A stretch of DNA of 38,302 nucleotides from Gammaproteobacteria bacterium (GTDB taxonomy: Bacteria; Pseudomonadota; Gammaproteobacteria; SZUA-152). Under the pieces are notes generated by a model. That model was not told the DNA's origin. It saw only the letters and a list, made by a program, of their open reading frames with translations, and searched no databases. How positions within the stretch are numbered: the first letter of the stretch is position 1; every line of letters begins with the position of its first letter. Of this stretch, positions 28,948-38,193 are shown piece after piece. The stretch covers positions 1 to 38,302 of the forward strand of contig JAADHZ010000144.1 of NCBI GenBank assembly GCA_013151575.1. The letters are read 5' to 3'. The translations under genes and the position numbers were made by a program.

Positions 28948-29853
28948 TCAGCTGCCATACCCGAACATTATAGCGGAGTTACTGGCAGGAAGGTCTACCG
29001 CCTTGACGCTATAGGCTGAGCCGCTGCTGGCGGCAATCGCAACGGCCTCAGCAGAGCGAGCCAGCAGTAGCTTTGCGTCGTCACCTTTGCCCCAGGTGCT
29101 GACACCGAAACAGGCCTCGGCACGTTGAGTGCTGTTTTCATTCACCTGAATTTGCAAGTCGTGCAGCATGCCGCCAATTTTTTTGGAAAGAGTGATAGCC
29201 GCTTTCTGATGGGTTTCCGGCAGCACCAGCACAAATTGGCCGGAATCAATACGGCCGATCAAGTCCGCCCAGCGTAGCTGGTCGCGTAGTAAATGACTAA
29301 TGACGACCACCAGCTTGTCAGCAGGCACTTGACCCCAGTCCTGCTTGAGCTGCGCAAGGTTGGTGACCTCCATGGTGATCACCGACAAGGGATTTTGATA
29401 ACGGCGGCTGCGGGTGACGAGAGGCTCAAGGCTGTGGGTGATGGCCTGTTGGTTCAGTAGCCCACTGAGGGGTTCAACGGTGTTATGCGCTTCAAGTTGG
29501 TGAACAAGGTAATTACGTTCTTTTCGCAGCTCTTCTTCCTCACTCACATCCAGGTAACTGATAGCCTGACAGGCATCGGTCAACGTCACAGGGCAGCGCA
29601 TCAGCAGTCGACCCGATGCGAGTCGGTAGGGGCCGGGGTTGGTGGGGCTGGTGGGGCGATCGTCGGGGTTATCACAATGTAGTAACGTTGCTTCCGGTTG
29701 TCCCAAATATTGTCTGGTGTCTGTGTCTGCGCCCGTCCAGGAGGCCAGGGTTTTGTTATACCAGAGCACCAACCCTTCATCGTCAGTGATGGCAATACCA
29801 ATTGGCACATTGGCCAGCATGTCATGCTGGGTTTCAAAACTGGGGCTGTACAT
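28948..29853 (-). CDS. PAS + degenerate GGDEF-domain protein
   Basis: ATG at 29853 preceded by AAAGGAG; PAS-like NVPIGIAITDDEGLVLWYNKTLASWTG; GGDEF-like domain with RIDSGQFVLVLPET at the active-site position. Confidence 0.8.
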   Translation of the reverse strand: MYSPSFETQHDMLANVPIGIAITDDEGLVLWYNKTLASWTGADTDTRQYLGQPEATLLHCDNPDDRPTSPTNPGPYRLASGRLLMRCPVTLTDACQAISYLDVSEEEELRKERNYLVHQLEAHNTVEPLSGLLNQQAITHSLEPLVTRSRRYQNPLSVITMEVTNLAQLKQDWGQVPADKLVVVISHLLRDQLRWADLIGRIDSGQFVLVLPETHQKAAITLSKKIGGMLHDLQIQVNENSTQRAEACFGVSTWGKGDDAKLLLARSAEAVAIAASSGSAYSVKAVDLPASNSAIMFGYGS

Positions 29854-30194
29854 GAATTTTTTCTCCTTTAAGGCCGACGTGGTTGCCGGGAGCGGGCGCC
29901 CGGGCCAGGTGAAAATGACGGCTGAGCGTGGTCCCTGTGACATGTCTTTTGGGTATTCGCTGTCCTGGCGCTGACATGTCCGGTATTTCATACCCCTCAT
30001 CAGCGGTAGTGATGGGGGAAACTTTAGGCTGGCTCGGCTCCTTAAACAAATTCCTCGTGATGCCGAAGAGTAGAGTGCGGTTTCGGTGGGTTGTCCCGCG
30101 TATTTCCCGGGTTCCGACGGCAGCGTCAGCCAGGAAATCTCCCTCATTGGAGAAATGATTAACCCGATAAAATAATAATAACGGCGCGGAGTCG

Positions 30195-33026
30195 ATGACG
30201 GCGAAAAATAAACAGGTAGCAGAAAATCAGTCGCTGGATGTGCGGGCGGCACGTAAGCGTTTCCTGGCCATCAACCGTGATCGCTTGCGTCGCACCGCAG
30301 AGGCGTTGCGTTATCGCACTCGTGATTTTCTTGATTTGTTGCCGCTGTTGTTTCATATCAATCACGCGATGCTGCCGGGGTTCATCAGCAAACAAACCCC
30401 GGCCGGTATTTCTGACTGGTCGCCCACTAAAAAAAGCCTGGAAGCAGGCAAACGCATTGCTAAAAGTTTTGACTACAAAAAACGCGCCTTGCGCGTTTAT
30501 GACATTCAGTCCGTTTTTCTCATGGGCAGCGTGGGCACCATCGCCCACTCGGAAAGAAGTGATTTCGACATTTGGATTTGTCATCGTCCGGAATTGTCTG
30601 GGAAGCAGTTAGATAACCTGCAACAAAAATGCACCGGCATTGAACAATGGGCGGATTCCGTTGGCCTAGAGGCACATTTTTTTTTAATGGATGCCGAAAA
30701 ATTTCGCGCTGGCACCGTGGTTGAACTCAGCAGTGAAAGCAGCGGCAGTACCCAACACCATTTACTGTTGGAGGAGTTTTATCGAACCAGCCTGCTGGTG
30801 GCGGGCTGTTATCCCATCTGGTGGCTGGTGCCCCCCCACGAAGAAGCCAACTACGTCGAGTACGTGGAGCGCTTGCTCAGGCAACGCTTTATTCCTGCTG
30901 CGGAGGTCATTGATTTTGGCGGGCTCAGCGCGATCCCAGCGGAAGAATTTTTTGGTGCCGCCCTGTGGCAGGTGTACAAGGGAATCGACTCCCCGTACAA
31001 ATCGGTGTTGAAAATGTTGCTGATGGAAGCCTATGCGGCGGAGTACCCTCACAGCGATCTACTAAGTCTGCGTTACAAGCATGCTATTTATCAGGGGGTC
31101 ACTGACATGGATGTGCTCGATCCCTACGCTATTTTGATGGAAAAACTGGAACAGTACCTGATTGCCCGTAACGAAACTGAACGCCTGGAACTGGTGCGTC
31201 GGTGTTTCTACTTCAAGGTAGAACTACCCCTCAGTCGCAAGGTGCGGGCCAACGAAAGCTGGCGCGGCGAACGCATGCAGGGCTTCACCAAAAAATGGGG
31301 GTGGAATGACGCCCAACTGCAAACACTGGACTGCCGTTCAGCGTGGAATGTGCACCGGGTATTAAAAGAGCGTCGTATTTTGGTAGATGAAATCACCCAT
31401 AGCTACATGTCGTTATCCAAGTTTGCCCGTAGCCAATCCCGCGTTGCCCGAATCGAACAAAAAGATTTGAACGTACTGGGCCGCAAACTGTACGCCGCCT
31501 TCGAGCGCAAGGCTGGCAAAATCGAGCTGATCAATCACGGTATATCGGACAATATTGTCGAAAGTCATATTACGATCATTCAGGGAAAAAATCAGTCGGA
31601 AGAATCCTGGAGCCTTTACCCTGGAGTGGTGGAAGATCACGAGCCGGGCGGGGCATTAAAACGTGCGCGCAGTGTGGTGGAATTATTGGCGTGGTGCCAT
31701 TTTAATCGGCTCATTGGCGTGCGCACCATTATTTCTCTGGTGCGCACAGAGGGCATTTTATCACTAAAAGAAATGCGCGAAATATTGTCCACCATGCAGA
31801 CGCAATTTCCTCGAGGTGAATTTCCCGCCGCCAGTATTGAACACTTTTCTCGCCCGCCAAAAATTTTCACCAGTTGCTTGTTCGCCAATGTGGGGGTTGA
31901 TCCGCTGCCCGCGCATTCCCGCCGCGGCAACGACTTGGTGAGCGATAAAACTGACGTCATGAACTACAGTGGGTTTTCACTCAATTTGGCGGTTTCTTTT
32001 GATTTGCTGATTGTCACGTCCTGGCAGGAAATCATCACTTATAAATATTCTGGCATTGAAGGTATGCTGGATTGTCTCGGCCAATATCTTCGCTGGGACC
32101 GGGCGGAAGGCGCGGCCGCACCACCAGCATTGGAGGCATTTAGTTTTTCATCCAGCCACAGTAACGCCATTGCGCGGCGTATTGAAGAATTGTTTGAAGA
32201 CGTGGGCCGAATTTTTTTTGACCCAGAAAATACGGCGGGCGTTCGTTATATTTTACAAGTTGAAAAATTTTATTATCTACTGGAATCCGACCCCGGCGGT
32301 TTTACCTATTCACGCCAGGAAACGGGCGATGATTTGATTGAAACGCTGGCAAGTCCGCAAGAGGTGTTCAAACCGATTCTGGTGGATAGAAACGCGCTAC
32401 GCAATACGCCGTTGCCATCCATTCTGGCGCGTAACCGCACCGGATTCATTCAAATGTTTTACCACGCCAACGGCAACGAAACGGACGTATTTGTGCTGGA
32501 CGAACAGGGCTCGCTGTTTCATCAACGAGTGCCATATTCTGAAGAGGACGCCCTGGTCAGCCATTACAGTCGTTTTTTTGATGCCGTACTGAATCGGCAG
32601 AGTTATCTTTTTCAGGATGAAAATGCCAGCCTTATGCTGGATGCGCTGGAAATCTACAAAGTGGTGAAGCGGCGTGCGAGGCACTACGCCTTTGAGCGCA
32701 AACCCGTGGCCGAAGACAGCGCGGCGCACTATTTTAATGTGCAAGTCATTGGCGATGTGGTCAACAAAAATGCGGCATTCACTGTTTATTGCAATGACCA
32801 GGAGTTTTCGTCACTGGACTACGGGAACGGACTGTTCCGGGAAGTGGCGCGTTACGTGCTGGGGCAACGCGGTGGCTCGCAGCGTTATCCCATTTATATT
32901 ACCGACGTGGATTTATCCCCTAGCCTGTTGGGGGCACGCAGTGCGGACCGAGTGCAGGCCATCGATTATCTGAAATACAAAAAACGCATCGAAGAAAAAC
33001 TCAATCGCGAACTGGCGCGTCTGTAG
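30195..33026 (+). CDS. cyaA: Class I adenylate cyclase
   Basis: 943 aa; VFLMGSVGTIAHSERSDFDIWICHRPEL nucleotidyltransferase motif; YPIWWLVPPHEE; next to cyaY. Confidence 0.96.
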   Translation: MTAKNKQVAENQSLDVRAARKRFLAINRDRLRRTAEALRYRTRDFLDLLPLLFHINHAMLPGFISKQTPAGISDWSPTKKSLEAGKRIAKSFDYKKRALRVYDIQSVFLMGSVGTIAHSERSDFDIWICHRPELSGKQLDNLQQKCTGIEQWADSVGLEAHFFLMDAEKFRAGTVVELSSESSGSTQHHLLLEEFYRTSLLVAGCYPIWWLVPPHEEANYVEYVERLLRQRFIPAAEVIDFGGLSAIPAEEFFGAALWQVYKGIDSPYKSVLKMLLMEAYAAEYPHSDLLSLRYKHAIYQGVTDMDVLDPYAILMEKLEQYLIARNETERLELVRRCFYFKVELPLSRKVRANESWRGERMQGFTKKWGWNDAQLQTLDCRSAWNVHRVLKERRILVDEITHSYMSLSKFARSQSRVARIEQKDLNVLGRKLYAAFERKAGKIELINHGISDNIVESHITIIQGKNQSEESWSLYPGVVEDHEPGGALKRARSVVELLAWCHFNRLIGVRTIISLVRTEGILSLKEMREILSTMQTQFPRGEFPAASIEHFSRPPKIFTSCLFANVGVDPLPAHSRRGNDLVSDKTDVMNYSGFSLNLAVSFDLLIVTSWQEIITYKYSGIEGMLDCLGQYLRWDRAEGAAAPPALEAFSFSSSHSNAIARRIEELFEDVGRIFFDPENTAGVRYILQVEKFYYLLESDPGGFTYSRQETGDDLIETLASPQEVFKPILVDRNALRNTPLPSILARNRTGFIQMFYHANGNETDVFVLDEQGSLFHQRVPYSEEDALVSHYSRFFDAVLNRQSYLFQDENASLMLDALEIYKVVKRRARHYAFERKPVAEDSAAHYFNVQVIGDVVNKNAAFTVYCNDQEFSSLDYGNGLFREVARYVLGQRGGSQRYPIYITDVDLSPSLLGARSADRVQAIDYLKYKKRIEEKLNRELARL

Positions 33027-33702
33027 CAGGCGATAAACAGTGGCTTAGCCACTGAGCGATGTCACGAATTTCTTGCGTGCACACACTGTGCTCCATGTTG
33101 TACTCCTGCCATTGCACCGGATAACCCAGTTGTTGCAGTATGTCCCGGCTTTGCTCCCCCAGTACAAAACGCACCACCGGGTCCTGGCGGCCGTGAGCCA
33201 TGAATAGGGTGGTGTGTTGATTGGTGGTGCTAGCTTCACTTGCGGTGCTGTTGCGCAACGGCAAGTAGCAGGACAGGGCACCAATGCCAGCAAGTTGGCG
33301 CTGATAGCGCAGGCCGCTGTGCAGGGCCACAGCGCCACCCTGTGAAAAGCCCATGAGCACGATGTTGTCGGCGGTGATGCCTTTTTGTAATTGTTCGTTA
33401 ATCAGCCCGTCTATTCGTTGCCGCGCCTCGGCAAAACCGGCCTCGTCTTCCCGCTCGAAATTTTCCAGCGAAAAAATATCGTACCAAGCCCGCATAGCAT
33501 AACCACCGTTGCAGGTGACCGGCCGCACCGGCGCGTGGGGGAAAATAAAACGCACTTGTTTGTTGTCGGGCAGCGACAACAGCGGTGTCAACTCGGCGAC
33601 CACAGGCACAAAATCATTGCCGTCGGCCCCCAGGCCGTGCAACCAGATGACGGCCGCATCGGGCGACGGGCCGGTGGTGATTTCAATGCTGTTGTCAGGC
33701 AT
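33001..33702 (-). CDS. Phospholipase/carboxylesterase family alpha/beta hydrolase
   Basis: AAVIWLHGLGADGNDFVPVVAEL, VLMGFSQGGAVALHSGLRY, FMAHGRQDPVV. 3' end overlaps cyaA convergently. Confidence 0.93.
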   Translation of the reverse strand: MPDNSIEITTGPSPDAAVIWLHGLGADGNDFVPVVAELTPLLSLPDNKQVRFIFPHAPVRPVTCNGGYAMRAWYDIFSLENFEREDEAGFAEARQRIDGLINEQLQKGITADNIVLMGFSQGGAVALHSGLRYQRQLAGIGALSCYLPLRNSTASEASTTNQHTTLFMAHGRQDPVVRFVLGEQSRDILQQLGYPVQWQEYNMEHSVCTQEIRDIAQWLSHCLSPATDAPVRD

Positions 33703-33708
33703 GGTGTT

Positions 33709-34032
33709 TTAGTCCGTTGTTAAAAGCTGCACGGGTTCGCCGCTTTGTTCGCTGAGCACGCGGTCTAGCAGCGCGAACAGTTCCAGTTTACCTTGCCGCC
33801 AGGCGTTGGCCTCCGGGTCGAAGCCAAACTGGAAACCGCCACTGCGGGCGGCCACCCAGATCTGGCGAGTGGGTGTTTGCCGATTGATGATGATGTGCGA
33901 ACCGTTGTTACATTCGATGCTGAGAATACCGCCGGCGAAGTCCCAATCCAGGTCGGCATCGCTGTTTTCCAGTGCGTCTTCGATAGCTGCGAGGGTGGTG
34001 TCGACTTTTTGGTTGAATTCACGCTCTTCCAC
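33709..34032 (-). CDS. cyaY: Iron donor protein CyaY (frataxin)
   Basis: DLDWDFAGGILSIECNNGSHIIINRQTPTRQIWVAARSGGFQFGFD. Confidence 0.95.
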   Translation of the reverse strand: MEEREFNQKVDTTLAAIEDALENSDADLDWDFAGGILSIECNNGSHIIINRQTPTRQIWVAARSGGFQFGFDPEANAWRQGKLELFALLDRVLSEQSGEPVQLLTTD

Positions 34033-34164
34033 TGGGTGATTCCTTTTGGTTTGTTGGGCGACGCGATGTGGCTGCTGAGAGTTGGGTTTCCGCGCAGTGG
34101 CGGTTTATAATCGCCGTTATTATTTTATGCAACTCTTTTGAGCAATAACGTCGAGCAATTATCA

Positions 34165-34302
34165 ATGAAAACCTGCGGGGCACACTATCTACTTTGGTTG
34201 GTGATCGCGCTGCTGGGCTTAGGCTCCATGATGACTGCCTGCGGACAAAAGGGAAACCTGTACCGCCCCGCTGAGATTGTCGCGACACCGGTTGCGCCCT
34301 GA
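34165..34302 (+). CDS. lptM: Small lipoprotein, LptM (YifL)-like
   Basis: 45-aa ORF absent from the ORF track: MKTCGAHYLLWLVIALLGLGSMMTACGQKGNLYRPAEIVATPVAP; lipobox MTAC followed by GQKGNLY; lies between cyaY and lysA. Confidence 0.85.
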   Translation: MKTCGAHYLLWLVIALLGLGSMMTACGQKGNLYRPAEIVATPVAP

Positions 34303-34348
34303 TTCGCATCACCCGTCTTTTCCACTCGTTCACACAGAATCCAATATC

Positions 34349-35596
34349 ATGAATCATTTTGAATATCGCGACGGCAGCCTATTCGCGGAGGGCGTTGATG
34401 TCAGCCGCATTGCAGCGGAGGTGGGTACGCCCTGTTATGTGTATTCGCGCGCCACGCTGGAGCGCCATTGGCGGGCCTTTGACTCGGTATTTGACGACCA
34501 CCCGCACCTCATCTGTTATGCCGTGAAGGCCAACTCCACGCTGGCAGTGCTGAATGTGCTGGCACGTCTGGGTTCGGGGTTCGACATTGTGTCCGGCGGC
34601 GAGCTGGAACGGGTGGTGACCGCCGGTGGTGACGTAAGCAAGGTGGTGTTTTCCGGGGTGGGCAAAACCTCACGGGAGATGCGTCGTGCGCTGAAGCTGG
34701 GAATACGCTGTTTCAACGTGGAATCGGTGGCTGAGCTTTCGAGGCTCAACGACGTGGCAGGGCAGCTGGGCGTGCAGGCGCCGGTATCGTTGCGCATTAA
34801 CCCGGATGTGGACGCCCAGACCCACCCCTACATTTCCACCGGCCTGAAAGAAAACAAATTCGGCATCGACATCGCCGACGCCGAGGATGCCTTTGTGCTG
34901 GCCGCCGACTTGCCGCACCTCAACGTGGTGGGTGTGGATTGCCACATTGGTTCCCAGCTCAGCGATGTCAGCCCCTTTGTAGACGCCCTCCAACGCCTGC
35001 TGGTGCTTATCGACAAGCTCGTGGCTCAAGGCATCACGCTGCGGCACGTGGACGTGGGTGGCGGCTTGGGCATCACCTATCACGACGAGGCCCCGCCCAG
35101 CCCGGCGGAGTACGCGCAGGCCATCCTCACTGCGTTGCAGACCCGTGGTTTGGACATTATTCTCGAACCGGGCCGCGCCATCGCTGGCAACGCTGGCATC
35201 CTGCTCACCGAGGTGGAATTTCTCAAGCACGGCGGGAGTAAAAATTTCGCCATCGTCAACGCGGCCATGAACGACCTGCTGCGCCCGGCACTGTACGGCG
35301 CCTGGCAGGACATTATCCCCGTGCGCCCCCGTCAAAGCGGCGAATCACGGGTCTACGATGTGGTAGGCCCGGTGTGCGAGACCGGTGATTTCCTCGGCAA
35401 GGAGCGTGAGTTGGACATCATGGCTGGGGACGTGCTGGCCGTGTGCTCCGCGGGCGCTTACGGCTTCACCATGAGCTCCAACTACAATTCGCGCCCCCGG
35501 GCGGCGGAGGTGATGGTGGACGGTGAGCACTATCGGGTGATCCGTGAGCGGGAATCCATCGACGACCTGTGGCGCGGCGAGCAGCAATTGCCGTAA
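34349..35596 (+). CDS. lysA: Diaminopimelate decarboxylase
   Basis: ATG 34349: MNHFEYRDGSLFAEGVDVSRIAAEVGTPCYVYSRATLERH; ICYAVKANSTLAVL; GVDCHIGSQLSD; DVGGGLGITY; ILEPGRAIAGNAG; CETGDFLGKER. Confidence 0.97.
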   Translation: MNHFEYRDGSLFAEGVDVSRIAAEVGTPCYVYSRATLERHWRAFDSVFDDHPHLICYAVKANSTLAVLNVLARLGSGFDIVSGGELERVVTAGGDVSKVVFSGVGKTSREMRRALKLGIRCFNVESVAELSRLNDVAGQLGVQAPVSLRINPDVDAQTHPYISTGLKENKFGIDIADAEDAFVLAADLPHLNVVGVDCHIGSQLSDVSPFVDALQRLLVLIDKLVAQGITLRHVDVGGGLGITYHDEAPPSPAEYAQAILTALQTRGLDIILEPGRAIAGNAGILLTEVEFLKHGGSKNFAIVNAAMNDLLRPALYGAWQDIIPVRPRQSGESRVYDVVGPVCETGDFLGKERELDIMAGDVLAVCSAGAYGFTMSSNYNSRPRAAEVMVDGEHYRVIRERESIDDLWRGEQQLP

Positions 35597-35652
35597 TCAT
35601 ACTTCGGCCCGCATGGTGTCGTTATATCCCGTTATGAAATGGATGGCGACCC

Positions 35653-35668
35653 ACACAAGATATTGTGT
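35653..35668. promoter_or_regulatory. NrdR-box-like palindrome
   Basis: ACACAAGATATTGTGT; perfect 6-bp arms; 15 of 16 positions fit the consensus acaCwAtATaTwGtgt as recalled. Confidence 0.7.
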
Positions 35669-35826
35669 GTAGGGCATATTGCCGTAAAAATTATATGTGT
35701 GTGAAAACCTTGGTGTTTTTTTGTTGCATACATCCTAAGTCATTGTTTTTATAGAAAAATAATTCTCTCCGCACATCGCCTTTCCGTATTGACAGTACCT
35801 GATGTTGAGATTAACCTCCCCCGCGA

Positions 35827-35842
35827 ACACAACATCTTGTGG
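35827..35842. promoter_or_regulatory. Second NrdR-box-like palindrome
   Basis: ACACAACATCTTGTGG; 13 of 16 positions fit the same consensus. Confidence 0.45.
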
Positions 35843-35958
35843 TTGTGATTCTTGGGAAGTTCCGCGCTGGCATATTTTGGACGACTGGTTTCCGGTCAGC
35901 CCATGCAAGCGTCGCGACAAGACTATAAAAATACGCAGTGACCGAAGGTGCCCGTCTC

Positions 35959-38112
35959 ATGAAAGCCGCTTCTATTAAAGCCGCAGCAACCCGCATTGAA
36001 GATATTCCTTTCCAATCCGCCTCCGTGGACATCTGGGAGAAAAAATATCGCCTGCAAAGCAAAGACGGCGTGGTGGTGGATGAGACCATCGACGACACCT
36101 ATCGTCGCGTCGCCAACGCCCTAGCCGATGTGGAAGACACCGCAGCCAAACGCGAAGCATGGCGCGAACGTTTCCTGTGGGCACTGCGTCATGGTGCCAT
36201 CCCCGCTGGCCGCATCACCTCCAACGCCGGTGCCCAGGCCTACAAACCCGCTACCTCCACCATCAATTGCACCGTCTCCGGCATCGTGCGGGATTCCATG
36301 AACGACATCCTGGAAAAAGTGCACGAGGCCGGCCTCACGCTGAAGGCCGGTTGCGGCATCGGTTACGAATTTTCCACGCTGCGCCCCAAAGGGGCCTTCG
36401 TGGCCGGTGCCGGAGCTTACACCTCCGGCCCGCTGTCGTTCATGGATATCTACGACAAGATGTGTTTCACCGTCTCTTCCGCCGGTGGTCGACGTGGCGC
36501 ACAAATGGCCACCTTTGATGTGGGCCACCCCGACGTACTGGATTTCGTGCGCGCCAAACGGGAAGACGGCCGCCTGCGTCAGTTCAACCTGTCGTTGCTT
36601 ATCACCCACGAATTCATCAAAGCCGTGAAGGCCGACGCCGACTGGCCGTTGGCTTTCCCACTGAATGAAAAAGAAGCCGAAATCGACGGCATCGACACCA
36701 ACAATCCCACACAAGTGGTATGGCGGGAATGGCCCATTCACGACGGTTACATCACCAACGACGAAGGTCTGGTGGCCTGCAAAATTTACCGTACGATCCG
36801 CGCCCAACGGCTGTGGGACGTGATTATGTCCTCTACCTACGATTACGCCGAACCCGGCTTCATCCTCATCGACAAAGTGAATGAGATGAACAACAACTGG
36901 TTCTGCGAAAATATCCGCGCGACAAATCCATGCGGCGAGCAGCCGCTGCCACCCTATGGCTCCTGCCTGCTGGGCTCGGTGAACCTCACCAAATTTGTGG
37001 CGGCCCCCTTTACCGAAAACGCCGAATTCGACTGGGAGAAATTCCGCAAGACCGTCGCCATCTTCACCCGCATGTTGGACAACGTGGTGGAGATCAACGG
37101 CCTGCCGCTGGAAGGCCAGCGCGAAGCTATCCTGAATAAACGCCGCCATGGCATGGGCTATTTAGGCTTAGGTTCCACACTCACGCTGATGGGCATGGAA
37201 TACGGCTCCGATGATTCGCTGGAATTCACCGAGCGCGTCACCCGCGAGCTGGCCATGGTGGGCTGGGAAACCGGCGTTAAACTAGCAGATGAAAAAGGCC
37301 CGGCGCCAATCATGGAAGAAGACTTCACCGTCACCGCCGAGATGCTGCGCAAACGCCCCGAAATGAAGGCCGACGGATTCAAAGTGGGCGATGTAGTGAA
37401 AGGCCGCGTACTGCACGCCCGCTACAGTCGCTACATGCAAAAGGTCGCCGAAGTGAATCCGACGCTAGTGGCAGAAATGGCTGAAAAGGGTTGTCGCTTT
37501 ACTCATCACAGCTCCATCGCCCCCACCGGCACCATCTCACTTTCCCTGGCCAACAATGCCAGCAACGGCATCGAGCCCAGCTTCGCGCACCTCTACTCCC
37601 GCAACGTGATTCGCGAAGGCAAAAAGAGCAAAGAAAAAATTGACGTGTGTTCTTTTGAGCTGCTGGCCTATCGCAAAATGGTCAACCCCGACGCGCTCCC
37701 CTTTGCCGAGGACGATAAAAACAAACTGCCGGACTACTTCATCAGCGCCGACGACATCGCCCCCAAAGCTCATGTGGACGTACAAGCCGCCGCGCAAAAA
37801 TGGATAGACTCCAGTATCTCCAAAACCGCCAACGTGCCCACCGATTTCCCCTACGAGCAATTCAAGGATATCTACCTCTACGCTTATGACAAAGGGCTCA
37901 AGGGCTGCACCACTTTTCGCTTCAACCCGGAAGTGTTCCAGGGCGTACTGGTCAAAGAACAGGACTTAGAAAACACCACCTACCAATTCACCCTGGAGGA
38001 TGGCAGCATCGTCGAAGCCAAAGGCAATGAAGAGATCGAGTACGACGGTGAAATGCACACCGCCGCCAACCTTTACGATGCCCTCAAAGAAGGTTACTAC
38101 GGCAAATTTTGA
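35959..38112 (+). CDS. nrdJ: Class II (adenosylcobalamin-dependent type) ribonucleotide reductase, large part
   Basis: ATG 35959; RFLWALRHGAIPAGRITSNAGAQAYKPATSTINCTVSGIV, AGCGIGYEFSTLRPKG, RATNPCGEQPLPPYGSCLLGSVNLTKFV, APTGTISLSLANNASNGIEPSFAHLYSRNV. Confidence 0.9.
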   Translation: MKAASIKAAATRIEDIPFQSASVDIWEKKYRLQSKDGVVVDETIDDTYRRVANALADVEDTAAKREAWRERFLWALRHGAIPAGRITSNAGAQAYKPATSTINCTVSGIVRDSMNDILEKVHEAGLTLKAGCGIGYEFSTLRPKGAFVAGAGAYTSGPLSFMDIYDKMCFTVSSAGGRRGAQMATFDVGHPDVLDFVRAKREDGRLRQFNLSLLITHEFIKAVKADADWPLAFPLNEKEAEIDGIDTNNPTQVVWREWPIHDGYITNDEGLVACKIYRTIRAQRLWDVIMSSTYDYAEPGFILIDKVNEMNNNWFCENIRATNPCGEQPLPPYGSCLLGSVNLTKFVAAPFTENAEFDWEKFRKTVAIFTRMLDNVVEINGLPLEGQREAILNKRRHGMGYLGLGSTLTLMGMEYGSDDSLEFTERVTRELAMVGWETGVKLADEKGPAPIMEEDFTVTAEMLRKRPEMKADGFKVGDVVKGRVLHARYSRYMQKVAEVNPTLVAEMAEKGCRFTHHSSIAPTGTISLSLANNASNGIEPSFAHLYSRNVIREGKKSKEKIDVCSFELLAYRKMVNPDALPFAEDDKNKLPDYFISADDIAPKAHVDVQAAAQKWIDSSISKTANVPTDFPYEQFKDIYLYAYDKGLKGCTTFRFNPEVFQGVLVKEQDLENTTYQFTLEDGSIVEAKGNEEIEYDGEMHTAANLYDALKEGYYGKF

Positions 38113-38193
38113 TCACGTCAAGGCTAAACACAAAATCATATCCTCACGGTCACACGCCGTCGCCACCAGCGACCGCGAGCAGGAGCAAACACC

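Noticed and set aside
29854-30252. N-terminal extension of the PAS-GGDEF ORF up to 30252
   Set aside because: Strong RBS (AAAGGAG) directly precedes ATG 29853; the upstream part overlaps the divergent cyaA start and lacks domain character.
35597-35958. Cobalamin riboswitch upstream of the B12-dependent RNR
   Set aside because: Looked for a B12-box-like sequence; only small hairpins (e.g. GACTGG-TTT-CCGGTC) found, no conserved GCCACTG-type core.
36121-37149. 342-aa minus-strand ORF opposite nrdJ
   Set aside because: Antisense to the conserved RNR catalytic domain; no recognisable motifs.
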